A stretch of DNA of 64,000 nucleotides from Lycium barbarum (taxonomy: Eukaryota > Streptophyta > Magnoliopsida > Solanales > Solanaceae). Both the position numbers and the translations under genes were made by a program. How positions within the stretch are numbered: the first letter of the stretch is position 1; every line of letters begins with the position of its first letter. The notes beneath the pieces were generated by a model, which made no database searches, was not told where the DNA came from, and saw nothing but the letters and a program-made list of their open reading frames with translations. The stretch is from contig NC_083340.1 in assembly GCF_019175385.1 (NCBI RefSeq), positions 22,766,336 to 22,830,335 on the forward strand, read 5' to 3'. Of the stretch, positions 22,761 through 32,725 are shown in pieces.

Positions 22761-22984
22761 ACATATATATACACATATATAGCAAGGCGATATGTGATCG
22801 ACGCTTGACCTCTTTCAGCGAGGAGACAAACATAACTGGAAAGAAGAAGACAATTCACAGCAATTAAAGCCGAAGATGATTGCAGTTTGTTTTAAACGCT
22901 TCTATCAAGTCGGCATTATTTCTTCAAAGAATGATGCCACTAAAAAAATCTGATGGATGCTCCAATTAGTCGCTCGCCAAAGCT

Positions 22985-24145
22985 AGAATGTCGCTCCTAT
23001 GACGAGTTGAGATTTTTTTTACCACACATACAAAAAGCTGAAGAGTCGAACAAGATAGATTCCAAGCTGAACTTGGAGAATTATCTGTACAGATGTAGAA
23101 AGAATTTGGCCGTCAATTTTATAAATATTGTATTTCAATGAGTCGTATTTCCAACAAAATTGGAATCTCGTCATTTTGGCACTCGTACCCCGAGTTATGA
23201 ATTTTCTCCCACCGAAGCGCAAAGCTGAAAAATAGAACAAGGCAGCGTCTGAGCTTAATTTGGAGAATTATCTGTACAAATCTAGAAAACATTTGGCCGT
23301 AATTTTTATAAATATTGAATTTCAATGAGTCATATTTCCAAAAAAATTGGAATCTCGTCATTTAGGGACTCATACCCCGAGTTATGAATTTTCTCCCACC
23401 GAAGCGCAGAGCTGAAAAATAGAACAAGGCAGCGTCTGAGCTAAATTTGGAGAATTATCTGTACAAATATAGAAATCATTTGGCCGTAATTTTTATAAAT
23501 ATTGTAGTTCAATGAGTCGTCGTTCCAACAAAATTTGAATCTCGTCATTTCGTCACTCGTACCCCGAGTTATGAATTTTCTCCCACCGAAGCGCAAAGCT
23601 GAAAAATAGAACAAGGCAGCGTCAGAGATAAATTTGGAGAATTATCTGTACAAATCTATAAGGAATTTGGCCATGATTTATATATATATTGTAGATCAAT
23701 GAGTCCTATTTCCATAGAAATTGGAATCTTGTGATTCCAACCCTCGTACTCCGAGTTATGAATTTTCTCCCACCGAAGCGAAGCTGAAAAGTCGAACAAG
23801 GCAGAATCTAAGCTAACTTTGGAGAATTATCTATACAAATCTAGAAGGAATTTGGCAGTGATGAATTTGGCCATGATTTATATATATATTGTAGATCAAT
23901 GAGTCCTCTTTCCATAGAAATTGGAATCTTGTGATTCCAACACTCGTACTCCGAGTTATGAATTTTCTCCCACCGAAGTGAAGCTGAAAAGTCGAACAAG
24001 GCAGAATCTAAGCTAACTTTGGAGAATTATCTGTACAAATCTAGAAGGAATTTGGCAGTGATTTTTTATATAGATTGTAGTTCAATGAGTCCTCTTTCCA
24101 TTGAAATTGGAATCTTGTGATTCCAACACTCCTAGCTCGACGAAG
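22985..24145. repeat. Tandem array of about 187-bp units
   Basis: The marker GAGTTATGAATTTTCTCCC recurs at 23192, 23379, 23566, 23753 and 23953, i.e. a period of 187 bp three times and then 200 bp. Each unit also contains GGAGAATTATCTGTACAAAT and TGGAATCT-GT-like blocks. Diverged partial units begin near 22985 and end near 24145, inside the 3' end of the antisense PMD frame. More distant relatives of the unit lie at 25190-25500 on the other side of the PMD gene. Confidence 0.9.
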
Positions 24146-25026
24146 GGGGCATGCTCCTCATCGGTTCGTGGTAAGTAATTCATGTCAATATGCCCGGAAG
24201 GATTGTGATTCAATCTTGGCTTCGTTGCACGACCCTTTGACACCCTTTGCGGAGGCTCCGCGTACCTGCTTGGTCCTCTAAACCAAAATTTCACCCAATC
24301 ATGGATGGACACCTCATGACGGCCACCTTCGGCAAGTTTGTAAAAGGCTGAAAACAAGTATACACAGCTCTTGGGGAGCCATGGTTTCCCCTGATTGTCC
24401 ATTTGCGTCAATTCTTTCACCGAAGGAACAACTTCATCATAAAAAGATCCATGAATGGGAAGTCCTGCAATTGTTTGTAAGTCCCAAAGTGAGATAGACA
24501 TCTCCCCGATGAAAGTGGAAAGCGTATTGGTAGACGGACGCCAAAGCTCACAAAAAGCATGTAGTACGTTCTCATCATAATCATATGTAAACAAAGAAAC
24601 GTAGATGGCGTCGTAAACTTTGACACACTCCAAGACTTCCTTATAGCGAGGAAGCACATCTTCCACCCACTCCCAATAGCCAAGTGTGTAGCAAACTTTG
24701 CCGAAACCAGAAGGCGGGACACTCCAGTTGTTGAAACATCCATTGGGATGAGAAGATTCGGTGGGCGCGACTTCTCGATGAATTGCGGACTTCAACAGAG
24801 GGACGTCCATAACAGTGGCCTTGCCTGAGAAGTTGCTCATGACGTCTTTGGTCTCCTTTTTAGACCATTCAGCAAGATGAAGCGTAGAAAGCTCTCCGTC
24901 AAGTGAGAAGGCACCGATCATTGAAGGTTGAACCTCCAAGGCAAGGACTTTGGCATTCGAATTTCGTTTGTCGCTCACTATCTCTAGATAAGGACGTGGC
25001 GTATCGCGGTCACGAAAGTGCATCAT
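24082..25026 (-). CDS. Antisense plant mobile domain (PMD) protein, C-terminally truncated
   Basis: A 314-codon open frame runs opposite to the gypsy genes, between integrase and the 3' LTR. It starts MMHFRDRDTPRPYLEI and has the aminotransferase-like plant mobile domain signature: a FNNWSVPPSGFGKVCYTLGY segment at about 95-115, FCELWRPSTNTLSTFIGEM, then SLWDLQTIAGLPIHGSFYDE near 165-195, and VSIHDWVKFWF near 240. PMDs occur in host proteins (MAIN/MAIL1 family) and as passengers of plant transposons. The last residues are encoded by the tandem array, so the original C-terminus seems lost. A minus-strand TATA box and a possible 5' UTR intron lie upstream. Whether it is expressed is unknown. 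Confidence 0.8.
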   Translation of the reverse strand: MMHFRDRDTPRPYLEIVSDKRNSNAKVLALEVQPSMIGAFSLDGELSTLHLAEWSKKETKDVMSNFSGKATVMDVPLLKSAIHREVAPTESSHPNGCFNNWSVPPSGFGKVCYTLGYWEWVEDVLPRYKEVLECVKVYDAIYVSLFTYDYDENVLHAFCELWRPSTNTLSTFIGEMSISLWDLQTIAGLPIHGSFYDEVVPSVKELTQMDNQGKPWLPKSCVYLFSAFYKLAEGGRHEVSIHDWVKFWFRGPSRYAEPPQRVSKGRATKPRLNHNPSGHIDMNYLPRTDEEHAPFVELGVLESQDSNFNGKRTH

Positions 25027-25066
25027 ATTTATTTAAAGTTAAAGCCGTACAGATGCGCCCAAAGAC

Positions 25067-25168
25067 CTGCAAAAGAAACAAAATAAAGGGGACAAGTAAG
25101 TTTCGTAGAACATGTCCAAAGCCAAGAAAGCAAAATCAGATTATGTGGCTGATTAAAAAAAAATATAC
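25067..25168 (-). other. Putative 5' UTR intron of the antisense PMD gene
   Basis: On the minus strand a donor CTCAG|GTATAT at 25168 and an acceptor TTCTTTTGCAG|GTC ending at 25067, after a pyrimidine-rich tract, define a 102-bp intron. The acceptor lies 40 bases before the PMD start codon. Inferred from splice consensus only. Confidence 0.4.
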
Positions 25169-25189
25169 CTGAGCCAATATAGAAGCAAT

Positions 25190-25500
25190 TTGATTGTGGT
25201 TTTCGTATATGCCGTAGTTCTATGAGTCTTCTTTCCGACGCCGCAAACCGTTCGTGATTACGATGTTCCTAAGTCAAGATATAAGATTTTTCGTCAGGAC
25301 GTGCAAGACTAATAAACCAGCGAACCAGAATTCAAGGTCTGATTCTCGATCAATATCTGAGAAAATATAGAAATAATTTGGTCGTGGTTTCCGCGTACGA
25401 TGTATCTCTACGAGTCTAGTTTCCGAAACATCAAGCGGATCATGATTTCGACTTTCCTACATCGAGATATGAATTTTCTACCACAGACATGTAGGGCTGT
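25190..25500. repeat. Diverged relatives of the 187-bp unit
   Basis: Two copies share blocks such as AGAAGCAATTTG or AGAAATAATTTGGTCGTGG, ATGAGTC or ACGAGTC, TTTCCGA, and AGATATGAATTTTCT with the array at 22985-24145. Their divergence suggests that they are older than the main array. Confidence 0.6.
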
Positions 25501-25609
25501 GAAGAAAGTGACGAAAATTCATATTGAAAGAAAATTACCTGATAGAGATGGGTTCAAACCAGATCGAGGGTGCTACAAATTGATGCTCAATAACCATGAG
25601 AAGACGAGG

Positions 25610-25617
25610 TATTTATA
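25610..25617 (-). promoter_or_regulatory. TATA box for antisense PMD transcript
   Basis: The minus strand reads TATAAATA here, about 590 bases upstream of the PMD start codon. The spacing leaves room for an exon and the putative intron. Prediction only. Confidence 0.45.
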
Positions 25618-25619
25618 GG

Positions 25620-26239
25620 TGTCCAACAAAAGAAATCCTTGTTCTAGTTGGAGCCAAAATATGGAAAGTTTAAACTTATGGAAAGTTCATATTTTCTCCT
25701 AATAAATCACAAGGAAATACCATGCAAATATGGAAAGTGTAGGAGAGTTATATATGTTGGTAATATGATTTGCTCGGGACTCAAAGCGTCTTCCTGATTG
25801 ACGACACCAAGCGAAAGAGAAGCGCATCTCTATTCTTAAAGGTCTGAAAGGCGGCTATATAGCTAAAGTCAGTATGGACGGTATTAGCATTGTCCAAAAT
25901 CAACTGGGTGTCCTAATTCCTTTAGAAGAAAAAAAAATGAATCAGCTTTGGAAGTCTCCTAATCATATACAAACTAGGAGAACACAATTCGGGAAAATAT
26001 ATTACTAAGAGGGTTAGTACATTGGCATACAAGGAAAAGTCAAACCCCATTTGAAAAGTATGGTTTAATATAGCATGGACTAAAATTTTCATAAGAGACA
26101 TCACATGAACATTTAATTCAAAGTCCATCATATTCTTACTTGGTGTGGCATAACATTGCAATTACAGCATCAAGTTAATACTTCAAGCCTAGTCTACAAA
26201 AGTTTAGACACTCCGACAAGCCTTGAAGCAGGGGGCATT
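25620..26239. other. Gypsy 3' region up to the polypurine tract
   Basis: Non-coding in both directions. It ends in the purine tract GCAGGGGGCA (about 26228-26237) just before the 3' LTR. It may contain the upstream regulatory region of the antisense gene. Confidence 0.5.
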
Positions 26240-27012
26240 TGTAGATGATGAAATTTTATTAAAAGTAAATTCACAAGAAATTCGAATTATATTAAATCCA
26301 AGGAATATTAATCCGAACAAATATTATGGGCTAATATAATTGGATTAATTGCTTAAGTCCAATTGGTATGGATTTAATTGAAACACCAATTCAATTGGAC
26401 TAGTCTATCTTGTCGGACTTCACATGATGAGCCCACTCTATTAGTCCAAGGTCCGTGCCACGTATCAAATGACGTGGCGCTCCAAGTCAAGTCAAGGACC
26501 GGTCAAATCATGCCACGTGCATAAGTGACGCAGCATGCCAAGACAATAGAAGAACCAATCAAATGTCGCCAAGTGTTCAAATGACAAGGTTCAACCAATC
26601 ATATACAAACCCTAGCTCTCCCCTGCAACTATAAATAGGGATCTTCACAAAGCCAAAAGAAAAAGAAGAAAAATACATAGAGAAGCTCTCAGCCGCAAGT
26701 CTTCCGCATACTAAGAAGTCTTCGCTCCAAGTGGTGAGCCACAAGTTTTCATACCTCTACGTTTGTGATTAAAGCTCAGCTCCGCATTCGTAGTGAAATA
26801 CCAACAACAAGTGATCTGTCCATTCAAGAACAAGCAAAGCCCTTGATTGACGGTTGTATCGTGAGGAGAAGAATCAGAGGATTACATCTTGTTATTTAAG
26901 ATTTCATAAAGATTGTAACCTCCGCACAAATTCTTGAAATCAAATATTACTCTTTGTCGCTATTTTTCTTATCTTGATTATTATTTTCAGGAACGAAAGA
27001 TTAGTCGCTACA
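26240..27012 (+). repeat. Gypsy LTR copy 3 (3' LTR)
   Basis: 773 bp, starting TGTAGATGATG and ending CGCTACA, with TATAAATA at 26630-26637. It is the same length as LTR copy 2, with scattered substitutions. Confidence 0.9.
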
Positions 27013-27524
27013 ACAACATAAAACTTTTCAGAATGCGTTATTAAATCTATATAAGGAAAATAATATAGTAGTGTTGTTACTTACAATTATAGAAGTTTTC
27101 GTGTTCACTAAATCAGAAACTCAACATAGTCGCTCTCCATGTGTTATTTAGAAATTAGGGAGACACATAACAATAATTTCATGTTTAACCTGAGTGTTAT
27201 ATTCCCAAAATCCTTATGTTAGTTTCCAAAAACAAAAAGAAAAAGAGTCGGATTCTAAATAAAAACTTTGAATTCCAGATCCCCAAAAAGGAAGAAAAGA
27301 AAAAATGAAGCACGACAGTGAATAATAATAATATATCATTGCAAGAAATACTTTGAAATATTTGCCACTTAAGCAATTTTTTACTACATTTTACTTGCTA
27401 ACTTTTGGTTACTTAACAGAAATATATGAACAACGATGTCAGATTCTCAAGTAACGTGCTAAAGAATAAAACTTTTAGCATGAATGTAGCATCAGATTTC
27501 ACATAATTTTGCACAATAATAGTA

Positions 27525-27746
27525 CTTCCTCTTTTCCAAATTACTTGTCACGATTCGTTTTTTAAGAGCGAATTTGACTTTTCTTCAAAGAAAATTAGAT
27601 TAGATTAATTTAATATTTTAAAATTAAAATTTAGATATTTAGAAACTATACGAAAAGTATTATAAGTTACAATTCTTCTCATACCAGTATGGTGAAAAAT
27701 ACATGTTTGTTAGTCAAAGTTTATATAGTTTAACTCTAAAAAATGA
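27525..27746. mobile_element. MITE-like repeat, same family as the copy at 63603
   Basis: It follows a TA dinucleotide and shares a long AT-rich core (TTTAATATTTTAAAATTAAAATTTAGAT, split by substitutions, then CAATTCTTCTCAT) with the sequence at 63603-63790. The start CTTCCTCTTTTCC resembles degraded Stowaway termini. It lies directly against the next MITE. Confidence 0.5.
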
Positions 27747-27748
27747 TA

Positions 27749-27967
27749 CTCCATCTGTCCGAATTTACGTAGCACACATTCCTTGTTAGTATGTCCATAA
27801 AAAGAATTTCACCTTTCTATAATTAGAAACAATTTAAATTTATGAAATGATTTACAACCAAATAAATATTTAAGATTTATTTTGGCCCACAAATTTCAAA
27901 AGTTTTCCTTTCTTTCTTAAACTCTGTGCCTGATCAAATAGTGTCACATAAATTGAGATCGAGAGAG
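27749..27967. mobile_element. Stowaway MITE (Tc1/mariner type)
   Basis: 219 bp starting CTCCATCTGTCC and ending CGAGAGAG, flanked by TA on both sides (27747-27748, 27968-27969). The inner terminal parts AATTTACGTAGCACA and TGTCACATAAATT are inverted. Both features fit a Stowaway element of the sort widespread in Solanaceae. It is nested in the Helitron-like element. Confidence 0.75.
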
Positions 27968-28289
27968 TACATGATTATTATTTTGGAATGGAGGAGTAAC
28001 AAAGTATCAGTAAGATAGAGAACTTCTTAGAAGAGACCAAGCTAAAAAATCAAAATGAACAATTATAAGAGAGGAATAGACTTTTAATCACTTGACACCA
28101 AATTCCTTTCGATCATTTTTTACCAACAAAGAAACGTCCAATAAAAAGAAATAAAAATATATACCTTAATGTTTGTTTGACTCTGCTAATAACTTGTAAC
28201 CATGAAAGCAATAGTATAATGAAACCAAAATTCATGGAATGATGGATGCTCATTAGGAGACCTATGTGTGATTGTGCGTCCTTCTTTCT

Positions 28290-28392
28290 CCAACCGTACA
28301 AGGCTATTGGTAAGACCGTAAGAGTTAACATCTTTTCATTTTTTTCTCCAACCGTACAAGGCTATTGTTAAGAGTAGCATCTTTTCGTTTGT
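28290..28392. repeat. Short direct duplication
   Basis: CTCCAACCGTACAAGGCTATTG occurs at about 28291 and 28345, each followed by a TAAGA...AGCATCTTTTC- or TAACATCTTTTC-like tail. It is a local tandem duplication of about 54 bp with no coding meaning recognised. Confidence 0.6.
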
Positions 28393-28520
28393 TGGGTTGG
28401 TGCTAAGCGTTACTTCTGCTTTTAATAAATAGTAGGGTTTTTAAGTTAATAAGGGTATTTAGGTAATTTAACTTTCAAGTTAGGGAATTCATGCTTTTAA
28501 TATATATATACACACACGAG

Positions 28521-29997
28521 GCTTCCTGAGAATTAAATGAACACAATTAAATACTGTCTACATGGCATCAAGAAGTAAAGAAGTGGCTAATGATTGGAAC
28601 ATTATAGCCTTATGATTGGAGCATTACTTTGATGATATATAAATGAGCAAAAGAAGAAAAATTAACAAATAATGTGGCAGCAGTGAAGACCAGGGATGAA
28701 GCAGCAGTTTCGGAGAAAAAATAAACCCGCTGAAATTTTTGCCTAGCGCGACGCGCCGCTTGGGTCGCGTTGCGCCAGGTCATTTTTGTGCAGATTTTTC
28801 AATTCATTCTTTTAAGGGCATTTTCGTACCGAAACTTTTAGGATATGTTATAAATACATTCTAACACAAGTTTTGGAGGGACTTTGGGCCTAGGAGGCAT
28901 TGGAGGGCCGTAGAAGAGGATTTAGCGGCCGAATTCATTACTTTCCATCACGATCGATTCAATATGGAAGTTTGGACCAATCGTCGGTTGTAATGTTTTC
29001 TACTTCTATGTTCTTTTATTCTATTATGAAGTAGTTTTCTTATAGGGTTTTAACAGACATGATGTATTGATTGACGATTTTAGTTTCGATTCTTGTTTTA
29101 TTGCTTGAATTCGTTAACAGGATTTTAAATTTAATTGCAAAGTTATTTACTATTTTATTTAATAGAAAGAAGAATAGTTTGGTGAATATATTTATATTAT
29201 TTTGTTTGGTTTTATTTGGTGATTCTTCTAAGTAATCAAAAGAGCTTCTTGAATTATTGGTTGAACCAAAAGAGGAAAATATTCGATAGACGTTTTCCTT
29301 GATACTAAACCCTTAATGTTTTCTTGCATATGTTCACAGGCTTTTCATCAGTCTTGAACTAATGGATAGTAGTTTTATTTGATTATTGAGATCTTTTTGG
29401 ATGCTTTAATCGGAACAAAAAGTGTTTTATGAATTATCTGAATATAAATCTGATTTAGCTCATGATTGAAGGATTTTACTGAGTAATAGGAAGAGACTCT
29501 TGAATAATTTATCTTGGGTTATAAGCTGACGATATTCGTTAGAAGTCGTTTGAAGATCTATTTCTATCCATATTTTTTGAAAATTTTGAGGGCTTGTATT
29601 AGTTTAATTTGTGAAATCTGTATAAATAATCAGAAGATGTTTATTAGATTCTAGAGTAAACTAATTATTTATTGAATTTGGGAGACTCAATAAAATTTAG
29701 AGGAGAATGATAAAACGAATCGAAGCTAATTGCTAAAATCTTGCATCTGTCTTGTCTACTACCCTTACTTCTCATATTAATAGTAACCTTTGCTTTTGTT
29801 GTCAATTGTCTTTAATTACGTTGTAGTCAATAATCGTTGTTTATAACCACAACAAACTCAAGTTTTTATTTCTTGAATAATACTGAGTAAGGTTCCGTTT
29901 AAGTAAATATTTGTATCAATCCCCGTGGAGACGATCTTAAACTATACTATCTTTGACTAGCGAAGCGCTTAATTTATGTTGTGTTTTGCGCTCGTCA
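28521..29997 (+). repeat. Right part of the interrupted solo LTR
   Basis: Continuation of the LTR starting at 7338. It contains the GC-rich patch CTAGCGCGACGCGCCGC near 28742 and ends with CCCCGTGGAGACGATC, GACTAGCGAAGCGC and GCGCTCGTCA. The end and GTAAT duplication define its limit. Confidence 0.65.
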
Positions 29998-30004
29998 GTA
30001 ATTC

Positions 30005-30600
30005 GATGAAACGAGCTCTAGTGGGTAGAAATAAATGAGACTAGTCGATGGTTCTTGTAAAAAAGAAATCTATGGTGAAGATCTGTGACATCAATGGGAT
30101 AGGGTCAATGCCATAGTGCTTTCTTGGTTTATGAATTCAGTCTCTAAGAGTCTTATTGGTGAAGTTGTATTTGGTACAACTACTTGTGATTTCTGGGATG
30201 ATCTAAAAGAAAGATTTGATAGAGTAGATGGATCAAGAACTTATAATCTTCAAAGAGAAATTGCCACTCTTCATCAAGGTACTACTTATGTTTCAGCCTA
30301 TTACACTAAACTCAAGAACTTGTGGAATGAATATGATGCTTTAGTTCCACCTCCTTGTGATTGTGAAAGGTCTAAAGATTTCTTGGCTCATGTTCATAGA
30401 TAGAAATTGTATCAATTCTTGATGGGATTGAATGATTCCTATCAACAGGCTAGAAGTCAACTGTTGCTCATGAATCCTTTACCTAGTATAAATTAGGCTT
30501 ATGCCATGATTGTTGGGGATGAAGGACAAAAGGCTATTTCTGCCAATGTTAGTGGTGGTAGTATGGAGAGTCAGAGTGGAATACCATCCAAAAATATTGA
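30005..30600 (+). pseudogene. Copia gag (outer element), right part
   Basis: The reading resumes at the right target duplication and matches copia gag of the UBN2 type: VLSWFMNSVSKSLIGEVVF, a FWDDLKERFDRVDGSR segment, LQREIATLHQGTTYVSAYY and LKNLWNEYDAL. The left part lies at about 7111-7332. A stop at 30401 and others further on interrupt it. The two halves share one reading across the insertion, which shows the insertion split a once continuous gene. Confidence 0.8.
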
Positions 30601-30991
30601 CTAATTGGTGATGTACTCAAAATCTCATAATTATAGAGGTGAAAATTCTCAGTCTTATGGGAATCAGAAGTATAAGAAGCCTTATAATCCAAATGTGGTG
30701 TGCGACTTCTGTAAATGCAAGGGTCAAGCTAGTTGGATACCCTCCTGATTTTAAATAAATAAAAAAAAGCCATATGGGAATGGAACTAGTACTGTTTATA
30801 ATGTCCAGACTGAGCAGTTTGATACTAGCAACTCTGGTGTTTCTTAACAACGGGCAAATTTCAGTTATAGACTAAATACTAATATGATCAACCAACAGTC
30901 TTACAACGAGGGATCAACCAAGAATACAGAATATGAAAGACAGCTGCAAAACTGTGGATTCACTAAGGATTAATATGAGTAGATCCTGCAG

Positions 30992-32280
30992 ATGCTAAAT
31001 AACCAACAAATCTCTACTTCAAAGATTGTAGAACCTACAGACTCAACAAACATAGCAGGTAAAGTTTTACTTAATTCAGAAGATAGTGAAGTGTGGATCA
31101 TAGATACAGGTGCTACTAATCATATGGCACCTAAATTAGATATGTTATCAAAGGAAATAGTGAGTAACCCTGTGGTTCCAAAGAAAGTGTTTCTTCCTAA
31201 TGGTGATATTGCATCAGTAACACATATAGGGTCAAGTGTTGTTTCTCCTAGAAGTATTATTACAAATTTTTTCCATGTGCCTCAGTTCAAACACAATCTG
31301 ATGTCTGTTAGTAAGATTACAAGAGAGTTAGGATGCTCAGTCTCCTTCTTTCCTAATTTATGTGTTTTTCAAGATCTCTCCAATAGCAAGGTAAGGGAGA
31401 TTGGTAAGGAAGAAGGAGAATTGCATCTATTGTTGAAGGAAATACAAGGACTTACAAAGATTGCTAGAAGTACTTCTTTAGCTGCTCAAGATAGATCCAA
31501 GCTGCAAACAAGTGTGAAGCTGTCAAATGTAGAACTGTGGCATAAGATAATTGGTCATGTGTCTTCTGGTGTCCTAGGAAGAGTATTGTATGTGGATTTA
31601 CCATATGTTAGTAATAAGATTGACAAGTGTATAGCTTGCCCTCATGCCAAGCGGACTAGATTAGCATTTCATGTTAGTAGTATTAGAAGCAGTGGTGTGT
31701 TTCAATTGATTAATTCATGTAGACCTTGGGGGTCCTTACAAAACAAACTACAATTGATAGAAATAAATACTTCTTGACTCTTGTTGATTATTTTTCTAGA
31801 ATGACTTGGTTAATTTTGTTGAAACAAAAATCAGATGTGTGTGTTTCAATTCAACAATTTTTGCAGTTTGTCCAAACTCAATTTGATAAATGTCTAAAGG
31901 TCATAAGAACTACTAATGGCATAGAATTTGTGAACATGGTTTGCGATAGTTTATTCAAAAGATTGGGTATACTACATCAAATAACTTGTCCTTATAGTCC
32001 TCAGCAAAATGGAGTTGCAGAAAGGAAGCATATACATATTTTAGAGGTCACAAGGGCATTAAGATTTCAAGCTAAGATTCCTATTAAGTTTTGGGGACAC
32101 TGTGTGTTGGCTGCAGTTTATCTGATCAACATGATTCCTAGTAAGGTGATACATAACAAGTCTCCTTATGAGAAATTGTACAACAAACAACCAATGCTGA
32201 CACATCTCATAGTATTGGGGTGTTTGTGTTTTGCAAAGAATTTAACAAAAACAGACAAAATGATGCCTAGAGCAAAGTGA
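30992..32280 (+). pseudogene. Copia protease and integrase (outer element)
   Basis: Protease motif VWIIDTGATNHM appears at about 31095. A gag-pre-integrase region with LWHKIIGHVSSG and CIACPHAK follows. A frameshift near 31725-31745 leads to the integrase core (LTLVDYFSRMTWLILL; PYSPQQNGVAERKH). At the second acidic position the reading is TTNGIEF where copia integrases have an aspartate before NG, so a catalytic residue is lost. Inactive. Confidence 0.85.
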
Positions 32281-32725
32281 TGAGCACAAGGGATATATTT
32301 TATATGATATGTCTAACAAAAGCTTTTTTGTCAGTAGGGATGTTATCTTTTAAGAAGAAATATTTCCATTTGCAGCAACATCAACTACTGATGTGAATAT
32401 TTGTAGACAGTACACCAGATGCAAGGTTGATGTTTGACACTGAAGTGTCAGCATCTGATACTCAAAACAGTTGTAGGCAAAGTTCAAGTGTGCCTAGTCC
32501 TTGTGATGTGCAGCATGGAAGTGCAAATGAAGTTGTACATTATCTAAGTGCAAAATCACATCAACAATCACCACCACACCATGTGCAGGATCAGGAACAA
32601 AATGCAATACCATTACCAGCTCAAGAAGTGAATTAAGAGATTGTGCCTAGAAATGATGAAAATGGTCAGTCTCATCTAGGATTCCTGAAAGGAGGTCATC
32701 AAGAGGAAATCAACTTCCAGTATGG

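Larger units (their letters stand above)
13540..27012 (+). mobile_element. Tat-lineage Ty3/gypsy element with three LTRs
   Basis: LTR copies lie at 13540-14304, 14313-15085 and 26240-27012, all starting TGTAGATGATG and ending TTACA or CTACA. The internal region begins AATTTGGCACGCCC and ends at a purine tract (GCAGGGGGCA). Order of domains is gag, protease, RT, RNase H, second (archaeal-type) RNase H, integrase; the dual RNase H is the hallmark of the Tat lineage. The 3' region is expanded by tandem repeats and an antisense plant-mobile-domain gene. Flanks ACAAT and ACAAC share four of five bases. In-frame stops and frameshifts make it inactive. The extra LTR at the left is unusual. Confidence 0.85.
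7555..28520 (-). mobile_element. Helitron-like non-autonomous element, minus orientation
   Basis: Read on the minus strand, the element ends with a palindrome (CACGTGCAGCGCACGTG), eight bases, then CTAG followed by T. This is the Helitron 3' signature of a hairpin just upstream of CTRR. The other end reads TATATATATTAAAAGCATG on the minus strand, the TA-rich 5' style of many plant Helitrons, but the exact TC start is not resolved (about 28500-28520). Both junctions lie in the TA microsatellite of the surrounding LTR. Without nested insertions it is about 2.7 kb and encodes no Rep/helicase. A captured gene fragment was not recognised. Confidence 0.5.
7338..29997 (+). mobile_element. Solo LTR inserted in copia gag, itself interrupted
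   Basis: It starts TGATGAGTGACC and ends GCGCTCGTCA. GTAAT lies on both sides (7333-7337 and 29998-30002), exactly where the copia gag reading breaks and resumes. A perfect 5-bp duplication and TG...CA ends identify an LTR. Only its ends remain contiguous: 7338-7554 and about 28521-29997, some 1.7 kb in total. No second copy or internal coding region of this family is seen, so it is a solo LTR. A GC-rich patch (about 28741-28785) is unusual for this AT-rich region. The family was not identified. Confidence 0.75.

Noticed and set aside
13540..27012. Integrated pararetrovirus
   Set aside because: Presence of LTRs, integrase and dual RNase H fits a Tat gypsy element; no movement or coat protein features of caulimovirids were seen.
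28113..28331. Gene fragment captured by the Helitron
   Set aside because: The minus-strand frame of 72 codons has no recognisable homology, so capture cannot be supported.
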